Of a stretch of DNA of 64,000 nucleotides, positions 16,702 to 25,729 are shown piece after piece (the first letter of the stretch is position 1; each line of letters begins with the position of its first letter). The position numbers and the translations under genes are program-made. Location of the stretch: NCBI RefSeq assembly GCF_008370685.1, contig NZ_VTZU01000035.1:1-64000 (forward strand), read 5' to 3'. Below the pieces are notes generated by a model. It searched no databases. It saw nothing but the letters and a program-made list of their open reading frames with translations, and was not told the origin of the DNA. The DNA comes from Aquimarina sp. RZ0. Lineage in GTDB: Bacteria; Bacteroidota; Bacteroidia; Flavobacteriales; Flavobacteriaceae.

Positions 16702-18201
16702 TTATACTATAAACCAATTATGCACTTGTTCTATAAGTTTTTCATCACTTATTTGGATATGTTCAAACTCGTTATTTTTTGGATTATACTTGTAGTGTTT
16801 ACTCCATTCTACAATGTTTTGAGTAACTTGATCTATCGCATCACAAATAAAAAGAGCTTCCTTATTAGTCATAACGGGATGTAGTGAAAGTCGAACCCAA
16901 CCAGGCTTATTATTAAGACGTTTATTCTCGATGCCATCAATAATACGTTCTGAATCTTCATCTCCCAGCTTAAAAAGATAATGTGCGTAGGTACTTGCAC
17001 AAGACCATCCTCCACGCACTTGTATTCCAAATTTATCATTTAATAGTCTTACGATGAGGTTGTAATGTATATTTTTAACCCCAAAAGAAATACATCCAAT
17101 ACGATCTTCATCTATGTTACCAAGAATGAAAAGCCCATCTACTTGTGATAGACGATCAAAGCATAGATCTAAAAGTTCTTTTTCTCGTTGATGCATATTA
17201 TCTACTCCCATTTTTTCCTTTAAGCGAATAGCCATTGCGGCTCGCATCGTCTGTAAAAATCCAGGCGTACCTGCGTCTTCTCTGGTTTCTATATCATCGT
17301 GATACCCAAAATTTCCATTAGGCGTTGTCCATTTTACGTTACCACCACCTGGTACATCTGGACAAGGTGCTTTATATAATTCTTTATTAAAAACTAATAC
17401 TCCACAGCTACCAGGTCCTCCTAAAAATTTATGAGGTGAAAATAGCACTGCATCTAACCTTTCTTCTGGATCTAAAGGATGCATATTTATTGATACATAA
17501 GGAGCTGAGGCCGCAAAATCCATAATACAATACCCTCTATGGGCATGCATTATTTTTGCCAGTTCTTGATAAGGAGTTATCATGCCCGTTACATTAGAAC
17601 ACGCTGTAAAAGCACCTATTTTTATAGGTCTATTAGCATATTTTTTGATTATCTGAATAAGATTTCCGGGAGATACCAGATTATTTTCATCCCCTGGAAC
17701 TATAACAACATCGGCAATAGTTTCCATCCAAGGCACTTGATTGGAATGATGCTCCATATGAGTTATAAAAACTACTGGGCGCTCATTTTCCGGGATATAG
17801 TTCTTAGTCTTGTGGTTATTAGAAACTCGTAATCCCATAATGCGCTGTAATCTAGACAAAACTCCTGTCATACCTGTTCCCGAAGTAATCAGCACATCAT
17901 TTTCAGTAGCATTTACATGATTCTTTATAATGTAACGAGCATGCTTATAGGCATAGGTAGATGCTTTTCCCGTTTCGCTCGAAAATGAATGTGTATTAGC
18001 AATCATGGGACCTATACTATTCTTCATTGCGTCTTCTATAGGCCTATATAGGCGACCGCTAGCTATCCAATCTGCATAGATTAACTCTTTTTGCCCATCT
18101 GTAGATTCAAAAAAAGTATTATAACCAATAATGTTTATTTTGATTTGATTGAAATATACTTCTAATTCAGCAGCATGTTTTTTATTTATAGTAGATAACA
18201 T
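16702..18201 (-). CDS. PLP-dependent class V aminotransferase / cysteine desulfurase-like enzyme
   Basis: This 499-residue fold-type I PLP enzyme has YADWIASGRLYRPIE at the start, the cofactor-contacting region TSGTGMTGVLSRLQ and THMEHHSNQVPW. FAACSNVTGMITP and MDFAASAPYVSI follow, and the Schiff-base lysine is in LFSPHKFLGGPGSCG. It resembles the SufS/NifS/CsdA family but is about 80-100 residues longer, and C-terminal GGWSCASTYAHYL replaces the usual flexible catalytic-Cys loop. It lies upstream of the minus-strand operon with a 144-bp gap. A C-S or C-N lyase role in the island is possible; a general desulfurase role is not excluded. Confidence 0.75.
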   Translation of the reverse strand: MLSTINKKHAAELEVYFNQIKINIIGYNTFFESTDGQKELIYADWIASGRLYRPIEDAMKNSIGPMIANTHSFSSETGKASTYAYKHARYIIKNHVNATENDVLITSGTGMTGVLSRLQRIMGLRVSNNHKTKNYIPENERPVVFITHMEHHSNQVPWMETIADVVIVPGDENNLVSPGNLIQIIKKYANRPIKIGAFTACSNVTGMITPYQELAKIMHAHRGYCIMDFAASAPYVSINMHPLDPEERLDAVLFSPHKFLGGPGSCGVLVFNKELYKAPCPDVPGGGNVKWTTPNGNFGYHDDIETREDAGTPGFLQTMRAAMAIRLKEKMGVDNMHQREKELLDLCFDRLSQVDGLFILGNIDEDRIGCISFGVKNIHYNLIVRLLNDKFGIQVRGGWSCASTYAHYLFKLGDEDSERIIDGIENKRLNNKPGWVRLSLHPVMTNKEALFICDAIDQVTQNIVEWSKHYKYNPKNNEFEHIQISDEKLIEQVHNWFIV

Positions 18202-18345
18202 AGAATACTTTTTAATTAAAAAGAACTCAATTTTAACAGTTTGTTAAACTATGCTTTCGCTCTTTTAAGTAATGTTGTTTTTTAAAATGAATCATCATAC
18301 CATTCTAAGCTTTTTTTAGAATACATGATCAAATCAAAATAATCC

Positions 18346-18765
18346 TTATTTTTGTAACCAATCGCCCACACCATAAGGATCGGGGTGCGGTGCAGAAACA
18401 TGTTCATGACGGATTTTCCAATCATTATTTTCTTTTTTTAGAACAAAAGAAGTACGAAAGGTATTCGTAACCTCCTTATCTCCAACATGTAAGTGCAATT
18501 CTGTAATTCCGCTTATCCAGCCCATATCTCCCAGGATTTCTTCAAAAGGGCCTTCTGTCCACACGATTTTGGTCATGGTAATAGACGAGTCGGTAAAATC
18601 ATTCCAGCCTTTGGCAATCATAGAATATCCTTTTGTACTAAAACGAGGACCTTCTAAGATTACGTAGGTATCTTCATTCTGGCAATACCCGTTTTTGATC
18701 TCTTCAATATCACGATCGATAATGGCGTTAAAAAATTTAGTAATTCTATTATGAAGTTCTGCCAT
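18346..18765 (-). CDS. SnoaL-like / NTF2-fold protein
   Basis: This 139-residue protein starts RITKFFNAIIDRDIEEIKNG and continues DTYVILEGPRFSTKGYSMIA and KGWNDFTDSSITM, the helix-then-curved-sheet pattern of the SnoaL/ketosteroid-isomerase fold. FRTSFVLKKENNDWKIRHEH then VSAPHP ends it in the usual way for this family. Members are isomerases, hydratases or small binding proteins; the reaction cannot be read here. Its ATG overlaps the stop of the upstream gene (TAATG), so it is translationally coupled to the 117-residue protein and the methyltransferase. Confidence 0.7.
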   Translation of the reverse strand: MAELHNRITKFFNAIIDRDIEEIKNGYCQNEDTYVILEGPRFSTKGYSMIAKGWNDFTDSSITMTKIVWTEGPFEEILGDMGWISGITELHLHVGDKEVTNTFRTSFVLKKENNDWKIRHEHVSAPHPDPYGVGDWLQK

Positions 18766-19118
18766 TACATTTCATTGATATCATTTGCAATTTCTTCTAT
18801 ACTCTTATCTGGGTTTTCCATTTCTTCCATTTCTTGCTGTATGATGCGAAGTACTCTGGAAATATATTCACTGTGCCAGGTTTGGCGTTGTATTTCAATC
18901 TCTTCAGAATTCGGTACGTAGTTTTCAATCTCTTCTCTGGTTACCAGGCCTTTAGATTCCAGAATGCGCTCGATACTATCCATACGCTCTCGAGTAACTG
19001 CCAATTCACCTGCAATTGCCATGGTAACATTCAGGACCCGTTCCACAGCAGGATCATCATGAAAATAAGGTCGTTTCCCTTTTGATTTTGACGATGCTAA
19101 TTTTATATAATCTATCAT
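18765..19118 (-). CDS. Conserved hypothetical protein of the island (helical, 117 aa)
   Basis: The protein has an N-terminal KGKRPYFHDDPAVERVLNV, a central helix (AIAGELAVTRERMDSIERIL) and an acidic C-terminal helix (IIQQEMEEMENPDKSIEEIA). I do not recognise a named domain. The heptad-like central helix suggests an oligomerising or adaptor protein. It is tightly placed: 11 bp after the methyltransferase and overlapping the SnoaL-like gene. That spacing suggests the three work together, perhaps as an enzyme with accessory subunits. Confidence 0.6.
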   Translation of the reverse strand: MIDYIKLASSKSKGKRPYFHDDPAVERVLNVTMAIAGELAVTRERMDSIERILESKGLVTREEIENYVPNSEEIEIQRQTWHSEYISRVLRIIQQEMEEMENPDKSIEEIANDINEM

Positions 19119-19129
19119 TTCTTTTTGTG

Positions 19130-20314
19130 TTAATTTTTAATCGCTCCAAAAACATTCCAAATAGGTGATCTTCCAAAATCTTCTGGTTCTTCCTCACTGG
19201 TAGTATCACTTGCAAGATCATTTTCGGCCTTTGCACCAATCTGCATAAAATCTTCTTTTTTAAACCCTGATACAACCATTAACTCACAAGGATCTATATC
19301 ATGCATTTTGGACCAATAGGGTTCTGAGTTATTAAGAGCATCCCAATCCCTCATGAATTTTTCATATTCACTCATATCATCAGTATATTGCGGCTGCTCA
19401 ATATGTAGTGTAAGTCCACCTGGCTTAAGCAATCTATATACCTCTTTCATGATTTTATAAATGGATTTACCTCCCGTTTCATGTAAAAACATGGTAGACT
19501 GTATCCAATCAAAAGACGCGTCTTCAAAAGTAGTTTTGGCAGCATCCATCTGCATGAATGTAATGTTGTTATATCCCAGATCTATAGCACGTGCATGACC
19601 ATAACGCAGCATAGGTACTCCCGTATCTATGGCAATAACCTCGGCATCAGGAAATGCTTTAGCAATGGGTAGCACATTATGTCCCATTCCACAACCTATA
19701 TCCAGAATCCGTTTGGGTTTAAAATCAGGGTGATTTTTGCGTACCCAGGTAGTGATTGCTTTTCCACCACCATCATTAAAACGACCAATCAGCCCTGCTG
19801 TGGTCACAAAAATCCCGGAATCATAATTTGCCGCCGGGCTAACGTCGCCTTCTATAAGTTCTGTATGATAACTCCCCGGCATCAAATGATTGTCTACCGC
19901 TAATAAATAATCAGGTACTTTTACAGAAGGATTTAGTACCAGCGTTGATTTTCCATTATTGAGTGCTTCTGCTTTATCACGAAGCTCTGCTGCCTGGCGC
20001 AGCACCAATGAACGGCCTGCTTGTTGGCGCATTTCCATAGTACTTCTTCTTAATGAAGACCAGATTTGGTAGTGCGAATCTTTTTCAATGGCCTCTTTTA
20101 ATTCTTCTCTATTTTGAATCCCACGACCATGCTCTTCTTTAAATTTTGGAACGACCCGGGTATCATAAGCTGTTTTTGTCCCTTGAGAAACATGAGCCAA
20201 ATGTTTGTTTAGATTAGATAGAAAGTTATATCTGGCTCTTTCATCATGAGTAGTCTCTGGAAGCATTGCGTGCTTTGCAATTTTGTTCCAAACTGGTGTT
20301 AGATTCTTTGCCAT
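19130..20314 (-). CDS. Class I SAM-dependent methyltransferase (394 aa)
   Basis: The methyltransferase domain occupies roughly 170-340: motif I ILDIGCGMGHNVLPIAKAFP, motif II EVIAIDTGVPML, NITFMQMDAAKTTF, FDWIQSTMFLHE and LLKPGGLTLHIEQP. The N-terminal 170 residues are helical and charged and may bind the substrate. It is the first gene of a coupled trio with the 117-residue and SnoaL-like genes, 76 bp after the hydantoinase B gene. An O-, N- or C-methyl transfer to or from a catabolic intermediate is possible; the acceptor is unknown. Confidence 0.8.
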   Translation of the reverse strand: MAKNLTPVWNKIAKHAMLPETTHDERARYNFLSNLNKHLAHVSQGTKTAYDTRVVPKFKEEHGRGIQNREELKEAIEKDSHYQIWSSLRRSTMEMRQQAGRSLVLRQAAELRDKAEALNNGKSTLVLNPSVKVPDYLLAVDNHLMPGSYHTELIEGDVSPAANYDSGIFVTTAGLIGRFNDGGGKAITTWVRKNHPDFKPKRILDIGCGMGHNVLPIAKAFPDAEVIAIDTGVPMLRYGHARAIDLGYNNITFMQMDAAKTTFEDASFDWIQSTMFLHETGGKSIYKIMKEVYRLLKPGGLTLHIEQPQYTDDMSEYEKFMRDWDALNNSEPYWSKMHDIDPCELMVVSGFKKEDFMQIGAKAENDLASDTTSEEEPEDFGRSPIWNVFGAIKN

Positions 20315-20390
20315 TGTCTTATACTTTTGATGTTATCGTTGCTATATCGTATGTAATTTTTATTGGTTTAAGGTAATCTTCTTTTTCATA

Positions 20391-22010
20391 TTAAGAAATA
20401 TACCCCAATATTTTATCTTCTTGGATGAAAGTTTTTTCTCTTTTTGCCGGGTCTCCATATCCGCCACCACCGGGTAAGGTTAAAACCAGTTCCTCTCCAG
20501 GATGTAACTTATCCAATCCTTTTGGAGGGAATTCTCTATGAGGAATGATCTCCAGCGAGCCCATTTCTCCATCGCCTCCTAATAAGATTCCCTTGGCCGG
20601 AGTTTTCGTTTTTTCTGTCAATAATGAAATATTCAATGATTGTTCGCCTACATTTTTAAAACTAAAACGTTGCCCCAAACCACCTCTGTATTGTCCTTTA
20701 CCTCCAGAATCGGGCAGTAGTGATTTTTCGGTAACCAATACGGCAATATCAGTTTCTAATACCTCTATGGGCACATTAGCCACATTGGTAGGGAAGCTTA
20801 ATACGTGTTCTCCATCCATATTTGGTCTTGCTCCATACCCTCCATTCAAAAAGAAGTATTCTACAAACTCTTTTCCTTTATGTTCTCCATTTAAAACAAT
20901 ACACCAACATGCGCTACCACAATCGGCTTGTACTTGTTCTGGTACTGCTTTTGCCAACGCACCAAAGACCACTGAATGTAACATATTTCCAGTAATATTT
21001 CTAGCTCCCAGCGGAGACGGTTTTTGAGCATTTACCAAACAACCTTTTGGTGCGGTAACTTTTATAGGATAGAAAGATCCATCATTATTAGGCACATCAG
21101 GACTAAAAGTACATTTAATAGGATAGGCTGTGTAGGCAAAGGTATAGTTTAATACGGCGTTGATACTCAAAGGATGTGCCCCGGAAGTACCTGTATAATC
21201 CGCATGAATTTCGTCTCCTTTAATATTAATGGTGATTTCGAAATGACATCCATTACCCAATCCGTCTCCATCGGTATCATAACTATACTGGTAGCTACCA
21301 TCTGGTGCAGCCAGTAAAGCTTCTCGCATCGCTTTTTCTGAAGCCTCGATAACCGCATCAGCTAGATCTTGTAAATCAGTCAACTGATTTTCTTCTATTA
21401 ATTTATGTAATGACTTGATACCCTGGTCATTTGCGGCAATTTGCGCTTTGATATCGCCAATAGTTTGATGCGCAGCACGAACATTAACTTCTAATATATT
21501 GAAAAGGGTTTTGTTTGGTTTTCCTTCGGAAATTAGTTTGGTGGGAGGTACCATCAATCCTTCTTCGTAGAGATCCCGAGAACCTGCACCCCATAGTACG
21601 CCTCCCATATCGGGAGAATGTGCTATTGTACCAATAAAACCAATCAATTGCTTTTGATAGAATATCGGAGAAACAATCCCAATATCTGGTTTATGACCAG
21701 CACAAAGCCAAGGGTCGTTAGTCATTACTACATCACCTTCTTTCCAAGTTTCTAAAGGAAAATAATCTGCTAATAGTGCTTTTGTCAAAATTGGTAACAC
21801 TCCTAAAAAAGAAGGTACTGAAACACTGGATTGGGCAATAGAACGCCCTTTTTTATCCATTAACACCACCGCAAAATCATTAGACTCTCGAGTGACCGTT
21901 GAGAAGGATGTTCGCTGTAAAGTAGTACCAGCTTCATCTACAATGCTTATAAGCCTGGACCATAAGATACTTAATGCAATTGGATCGAATGTTGTTTTTA
22001 CGTTTTCCAT
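20391..22010 (-). CDS. hyuB: Hydantoinase B / oxoprolinase-type subunit
   Basis: This 539-residue protein of the HyuB/acetone-carboxylase-alpha/5-oxoprolinase C-half family has FDPIALSILWSRLISIVDEA at the start and GDVVMTNDPWLCAGHKPDIG. Later come PDMGGVLWGAG, NGGYGARPNMDGEHVLSFPT and a C-terminal LTLPGGGGYGDP. Together with HyuA such proteins open lactam or hydantoin rings using ATP. In this island HyuA is two genes upstream with an FAD protein between, an unusual but same-strand order. Its start lies only 6 bp from the perfect palindrome at 22016-22042, so its expression is probably adjusted separately. Confidence 0.85.
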   Translation of the reverse strand: MENVKTTFDPIALSILWSRLISIVDEAGTTLQRTSFSTVTRESNDFAVVLMDKKGRSIAQSSVSVPSFLGVLPILTKALLADYFPLETWKEGDVVMTNDPWLCAGHKPDIGIVSPIFYQKQLIGFIGTIAHSPDMGGVLWGAGSRDLYEEGLMVPPTKLISEGKPNKTLFNILEVNVRAAHQTIGDIKAQIAANDQGIKSLHKLIEENQLTDLQDLADAVIEASEKAMREALLAAPDGSYQYSYDTDGDGLGNGCHFEITINIKGDEIHADYTGTSGAHPLSINAVLNYTFAYTAYPIKCTFSPDVPNNDGSFYPIKVTAPKGCLVNAQKPSPLGARNITGNMLHSVVFGALAKAVPEQVQADCGSACWCIVLNGEHKGKEFVEYFFLNGGYGARPNMDGEHVLSFPTNVANVPIEVLETDIAVLVTEKSLLPDSGGKGQYRGGLGQRFSFKNVGEQSLNISLLTEKTKTPAKGILLGGDGEMGSLEIIPHREFPPKGLDKLHPGEELVLTLPGGGGYGDPAKREKTFIQEDKILGYIS

Positions 22011-22015
22011 GATTT

Positions 22016-22042
22016 AAATTAGTTAACTAAGTTAACTAATTT
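22016..22042. promoter_or_regulatory. Operator-like palindrome in front of hyuB (variant of the island motif)
   Basis: A perfect 12-bp inverted repeat, AAATTAGTTAAC (22016-22027) and GTTAACTAATTT (22031-22042), has a 3-bp spacer. It shares AGTTAAC half-sites with the 33-bp motif found at six other places but is more compact. Its position 6 bp before the ATG would place a bound protein over the translation start region. Confidence 0.65.
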
Positions 22043-22100
22043 TAGTGTAAATAAATAGTTCTTATTCTTAAAATTATATCAAAACTCCATTGACATCCCT

Positions 22101-23531
22101 TTATTTCTGAAGTGTTCGACCTAAGATACGTCCAAAACTTAAAGCTGGAGTAATAGCCATCCCACTACAAAATGAACTACCGCTAGTAGCTCCCAAGCCA
22201 AGGAATTCTCCTGCCCCATATAATCCCTCCATCACAGCTCCATCATTGTCTAAAACCTGTAATTGTTCATTGACTTTGATACCACCAAAGGTTACCAAAA
22301 CTGACGCGTGTATTTTCAAAGCATAGAAAGGCGCTTCTGTTATTGGATCTTCGAGATATTTTCTTCCAAATTCCGGGTCTGTTTTGGTAGCCACCATTTG
22401 ATTATAGGTATTTATCGTTGTTTTTAGGTTATCAGAAGGTAAACCCGTTTTGGAGGCCAATTCTTCTATAGTGTCTGCCATTTTTAATGCTCGATTCTTT
22501 CCTGCTTCTTCTTTCATTTGCTTAATAGTCCAACCTATTACTAAGGGATTATGATTGCCATTATGGTCAGTAGTGACCAATGCTTTTTCGTCAAAAACAA
22601 CCCAAAAACACCAATCCGGTTGTTTCATGACTAAATGTTCTCTTATTTCAGGATTAACTTCATCCTCTCGTATAAAGCGGTTTCCATACGCATTTACATA
22701 AATATCACGTGGTTTTCGATATATTGAGGTTAATACCATAGCCCAAGCTTTATTAAAATTAACACGACCACTTCCTTCTTCCATTTCTATACCGCCCAAA
22801 CTTGGCAAATGAAACTCTCCTAATCTAAATGTTGCCCCATGTTTTTCGATAATTATATGACCATCTGCGGTAGCAGTAGGACAACAGCTGCTTACCAAAG
22901 GAATATTATCATGTTTTTGTTGAAAATAGGCAGGATTACTTCCATATCCGCCAGTAGTGATAACGATGTGTTTGCCAGTATATGTTTTTTCGCCCTCAGG
23001 AGTATCACATATTACTTTATTATATCGATTTTTAATTTTTCCTAATCCAGAAAAAGAATTGTTAAAGTGAATTTCAATAGTGCCGTTCGCCACATATTTC
23101 TCCCATTTTGGTAGCATCACTTTATAAATGCTCAGTGCTTTTTCTGACCCATAGATAGTTCTGGCAGTTTCGTATGCCACATGACCATAAATAATTCTAG
23201 GGCATTCCGGAGCCCACTCCATACCTAATTCGTCAAGCCAGTCAAAGGTATTTGGAGCTTCGTATACTGCTTTTTTAATAAGTTCCAGATCACCAGATTT
23301 ATTATTAATTCTATAGATGTCGGCTAAATGTTTTTCTGGGGAATCATCAATCCCTTTTTCCTTTTGAAGGCGAATTCCTCCTGCACTCATATGTCCACCA
23401 GACCAATGCATTGCTCCGCCGACATAATCTATTTTTTCGACCACACCGACTTTGAGCCCTCGTTCTGCTGCAGTAATAGCACAAGCCATGCCAGCGGTAC
23501 CTGCTCCGATAATTAAAATATCATAATCCAT
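22101..23531 (-). CDS. FAD-dependent dehydrogenase (fumarate reductase/succinate dehydrogenase flavoprotein family)
   Basis: This 476-residue protein has an N-terminal dinucleotide-binding motif (ILIIGAGTAGMACAITAAER), a flavin-contacting GGAMHWSGGHMSAGGI and HIVITTGGYGSNPAYF. The C-terminal end, LYGAGEFLGLGATSGSSFCS then MAITPALSFGR, is typical of FAD_binding_2 enzymes such as tricarballylate dehydrogenase, ketosteroid dehydrogenases and urocanate reductase. There is no signal peptide. It starts 2 bp after HyuA ends, so it is coupled to it. It may introduce or remove a C=C double bond in a ring or dicarboxylate intermediate. Confidence 0.8.
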   Translation of the reverse strand: MDYDILIIGAGTAGMACAITAAERGLKVGVVEKIDYVGGAMHWSGGHMSAGGIRLQKEKGIDDSPEKHLADIYRINNKSGDLELIKKAVYEAPNTFDWLDELGMEWAPECPRIIYGHVAYETARTIYGSEKALSIYKVMLPKWEKYVANGTIEIHFNNSFSGLGKIKNRYNKVICDTPEGEKTYTGKHIVITTGGYGSNPAYFQQKHDNIPLVSSCCPTATADGHIIIEKHGATFRLGEFHLPSLGGIEMEEGSGRVNFNKAWAMVLTSIYRKPRDIYVNAYGNRFIREDEVNPEIREHLVMKQPDWCFWVVFDEKALVTTDHNGNHNPLVIGWTIKQMKEEAGKNRALKMADTIEELASKTGLPSDNLKTTINTYNQMVATKTDPEFGRKYLEDPITEAPFYALKIHASVLVTFGGIKVNEQLQVLDNDGAVMEGLYGAGEFLGLGATSGSSFCSGMAITPALSFGRILGRTLQK

Positions 23532-23533
23532 AA

Positions 23534-25606
23534 CTAGGTATTAAGGTCAATTATTATGTTTTTTTGAGTATCCATATGAATGATACTATTGATTCCGATA
23601 ACCGTGGTACTTTCTGTTTCTTCTATAATAGCTGGGCCATTAAATTTTTCGTTTGGTTTCAGCGCATACCGGTCATAAACTAAGCATTCTAAATAGCCGG
23701 TTTCTTCAAAATATACTTTTCTGATCCCTTTATAGGCATCTGCATCGCTTGAAGTATTAGAAAACTGCTTCACAGCCATTTTAGGAATTGGGCCTTGCAC
23801 CACAACACGCCAGGTTACCATTTCTAGCGGGATTCCTTCTATAGAACGGTTATATCGAAATTCGTATTCTTTTACAAAACGCCTTTTGATTTCGGCAATA
23901 CTGTCTTCATTCAGTTTTCCATGTGGTAATTCGATAGTGATCTCATGTCCTTGACCACTATAACGCATATCTGCAATACGTTGTACAGATCCATCTTTGG
24001 CAGGAATCCCGGATTTAAATAAGAATTCGTACCCTGATTTTTCCATATCCTCCAGAAAATCATTGATCTCACTCCAATCTAATTGATTTAGCTCTGCGAT
24101 ATGACTTCGTATTTTTTCACTTGCTACCGGAGATACTAAAAAGCCTAAGGCCGAGGTTACTCCTGCACCAACCGGAATAATCAAACGTTTTACATTGAGT
24201 AATTTTGCTACACCAAAAGAATGTACTGGTCCTGCGCCTCCAAAACCAATCATATTAAAATGGCGGGGGTCCATTCCTTTTTCGAGCACGTGAACACGTG
24301 CAGCATTCGCCATATTTTCATTGACAATTTTATGAATTCCCATAGCGGCCTCTTCTATAGATATCCCTAGTGGATCGGCCAATTTATTTTTAATGGCTTG
24401 TCTTGCAGCAGCAACACTCAGTGTCATCTCACCACCCAAAAAATAATCTGCATTGAGATACCCTAAAACCAAATCGGCATCAGTTACTGTTGGGTTTTCT
24501 CCTCCAAGATTATAACAGGCAGGACCCGGTGTGGATGATGCACTATCAGGACCTACAGTAAGTAATCCTATAGTATTAACACGGGCTATACTACCTCCAC
24601 CAGCACCTATTTCAATTAAATCGATTACCGGAATACGTACCGGTAATCCACTTCCTTTTTTAAATCGTTTTACCCGGGCAGCCTCAAAATGATTTGTGAT
24701 TTCTGGTTTTCCTTCATAGATTACACAGGCCTTTGCTGTGGTGCCTCCCATATCAAAACATAACAGGTTTTCTTCCTGAAGCTGTCTACCATAGAACACC
24801 CCGGCCATTGCCCCACCAGCCGGACCAGATTCTAACAAGTGGATAGGTGACTTGCGTGCACCATCAATCGTTGTTAATTTTCCGCTAGAAATCATAATAT
24901 TGATATTCCCCTTAAAACCAAATGCTTTTAGTTGAAATTCAAAGTCTTTCAAATATTTATCAGTTATTGGCTGCACATAGGCATTCATAGCGGTCGCTGA
25001 ACTACGTTCATATTCTCGTATCTCTGGCATTATTTCTGAAGAAAGACTGTAATAAATATCAGGTACATTTTCTGATAAATAATTCCCCAACGCTTTTTCA
25101 TGATTTATATTTGCAAACGAATTCAAGAGGCATATACCAACTGCTTCAATATCATTCTCTTTTAGAGAATCTGTTATAGCCTGCAAGTCATTTTTTTCTA
25201 GAGGAGTGATCACATTACCATGGGTATCTACACGTTCTGCAACCCCAATTCTTAAGTTTCTTGGTACCAAAGGCTTTGGCATGGTTAAGAATATATCATA
25301 GATATCATATCGCATTTCGCGGCCTATCTCCAGTACATCTTCAAAACCTTTGGTAGTAATGAAAGCTGTTTTTGCACCTTTACGTTCAATAACCGCATTA
25401 GTCACTAAGGTTGTACCATGTACAATGTCATCCATATCTCTAACAACAAAACCAAACTTCTCTTCTAATTCTCTTATTCCATTAAAAATACCTTTAGTAG
25501 GGTCTGGATATGTGGTCAGAGTCTTAGCAAAATACAACTGACTGCTGTTATTTTCGAATATTACAAAATCTGTAAATGTACCGCCTATATCTATTCCTAA
25601 TTTCAT
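23534..25606 (-). CDS. hyuA: Hydantoinase/oxoprolinase A-type ATPase subunit
   Basis: About 690 residues form an actin-like ATPase-fold subunit of N-methylhydantoinase/5-oxoprolinase. The N-terminus is MKLGIDIGGTFTDFVIF, with DDIVHGTTLVTNAVIERKGA, LLCFDMGGTTAKACVIYEG, IGAGGGSIARV, GPACYNLGG and IGFGGAGPVHSFGVAKLLNV. I choose the ATG at 25606; a longer frame opens at 25648 but adds 14 residues before the conserved start. It works with HyuB to hydrolyse a lactam or cyclic amide using ATP. In this island the lactam could be a pyrrolinone. Confidence 0.88.
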   Translation of the reverse strand: MKLGIDIGGTFTDFVIFENNSSQLYFAKTLTTYPDPTKGIFNGIRELEEKFGFVVRDMDDIVHGTTLVTNAVIERKGAKTAFITTKGFEDVLEIGREMRYDIYDIFLTMPKPLVPRNLRIGVAERVDTHGNVITPLEKNDLQAITDSLKENDIEAVGICLLNSFANINHEKALGNYLSENVPDIYYSLSSEIMPEIREYERSSATAMNAYVQPITDKYLKDFEFQLKAFGFKGNINIMISSGKLTTIDGARKSPIHLLESGPAGGAMAGVFYGRQLQEENLLCFDMGGTTAKACVIYEGKPEITNHFEAARVKRFKKGSGLPVRIPVIDLIEIGAGGGSIARVNTIGLLTVGPDSASSTPGPACYNLGGENPTVTDADLVLGYLNADYFLGGEMTLSVAAARQAIKNKLADPLGISIEEAAMGIHKIVNENMANAARVHVLEKGMDPRHFNMIGFGGAGPVHSFGVAKLLNVKRLIIPVGAGVTSALGFLVSPVASEKIRSHIAELNQLDWSEINDFLEDMEKSGYEFLFKSGIPAKDGSVQRIADMRYSGQGHEITIELPHGKLNEDSIAEIKRRFVKEYEFRYNRSIEGIPLEMVTWRVVVQGPIPKMAVKQFSNTSSDADAYKGIRKVYFEETGYLECLVYDRYALKPNEKFNGPAIIEETESTTVIGINSIIHMDTQKNIIIDLNT

Positions 25607-25729
25607 AAATATTATTTTATTTTTTCTCTCGAGTGCGGAAACTACCAAAAGACAGTTCTTTTTTAGTCTTATTTCAGTAAAAACAACTTTCCTAAATGCA
25701 TTGAGAAAGAAGTTATATTGCCGTATTTT

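Noticed and set aside
18228..18250. Another operator site upstream of the PLP enzyme (TTTTAACAGTTTGTTAAACT)
   Set aside because: It shares TTAAC elements but not the spacing or core of the 33-bp motif.
20545..21027. Plus-strand open frame inside hyuB (and similar long antisense frames, for example 44575-45021, 35782-36066)
   Set aside because: Low-complexity shadow translations opposite strongly conserved genes, with no family resemblance or own spacing signals.
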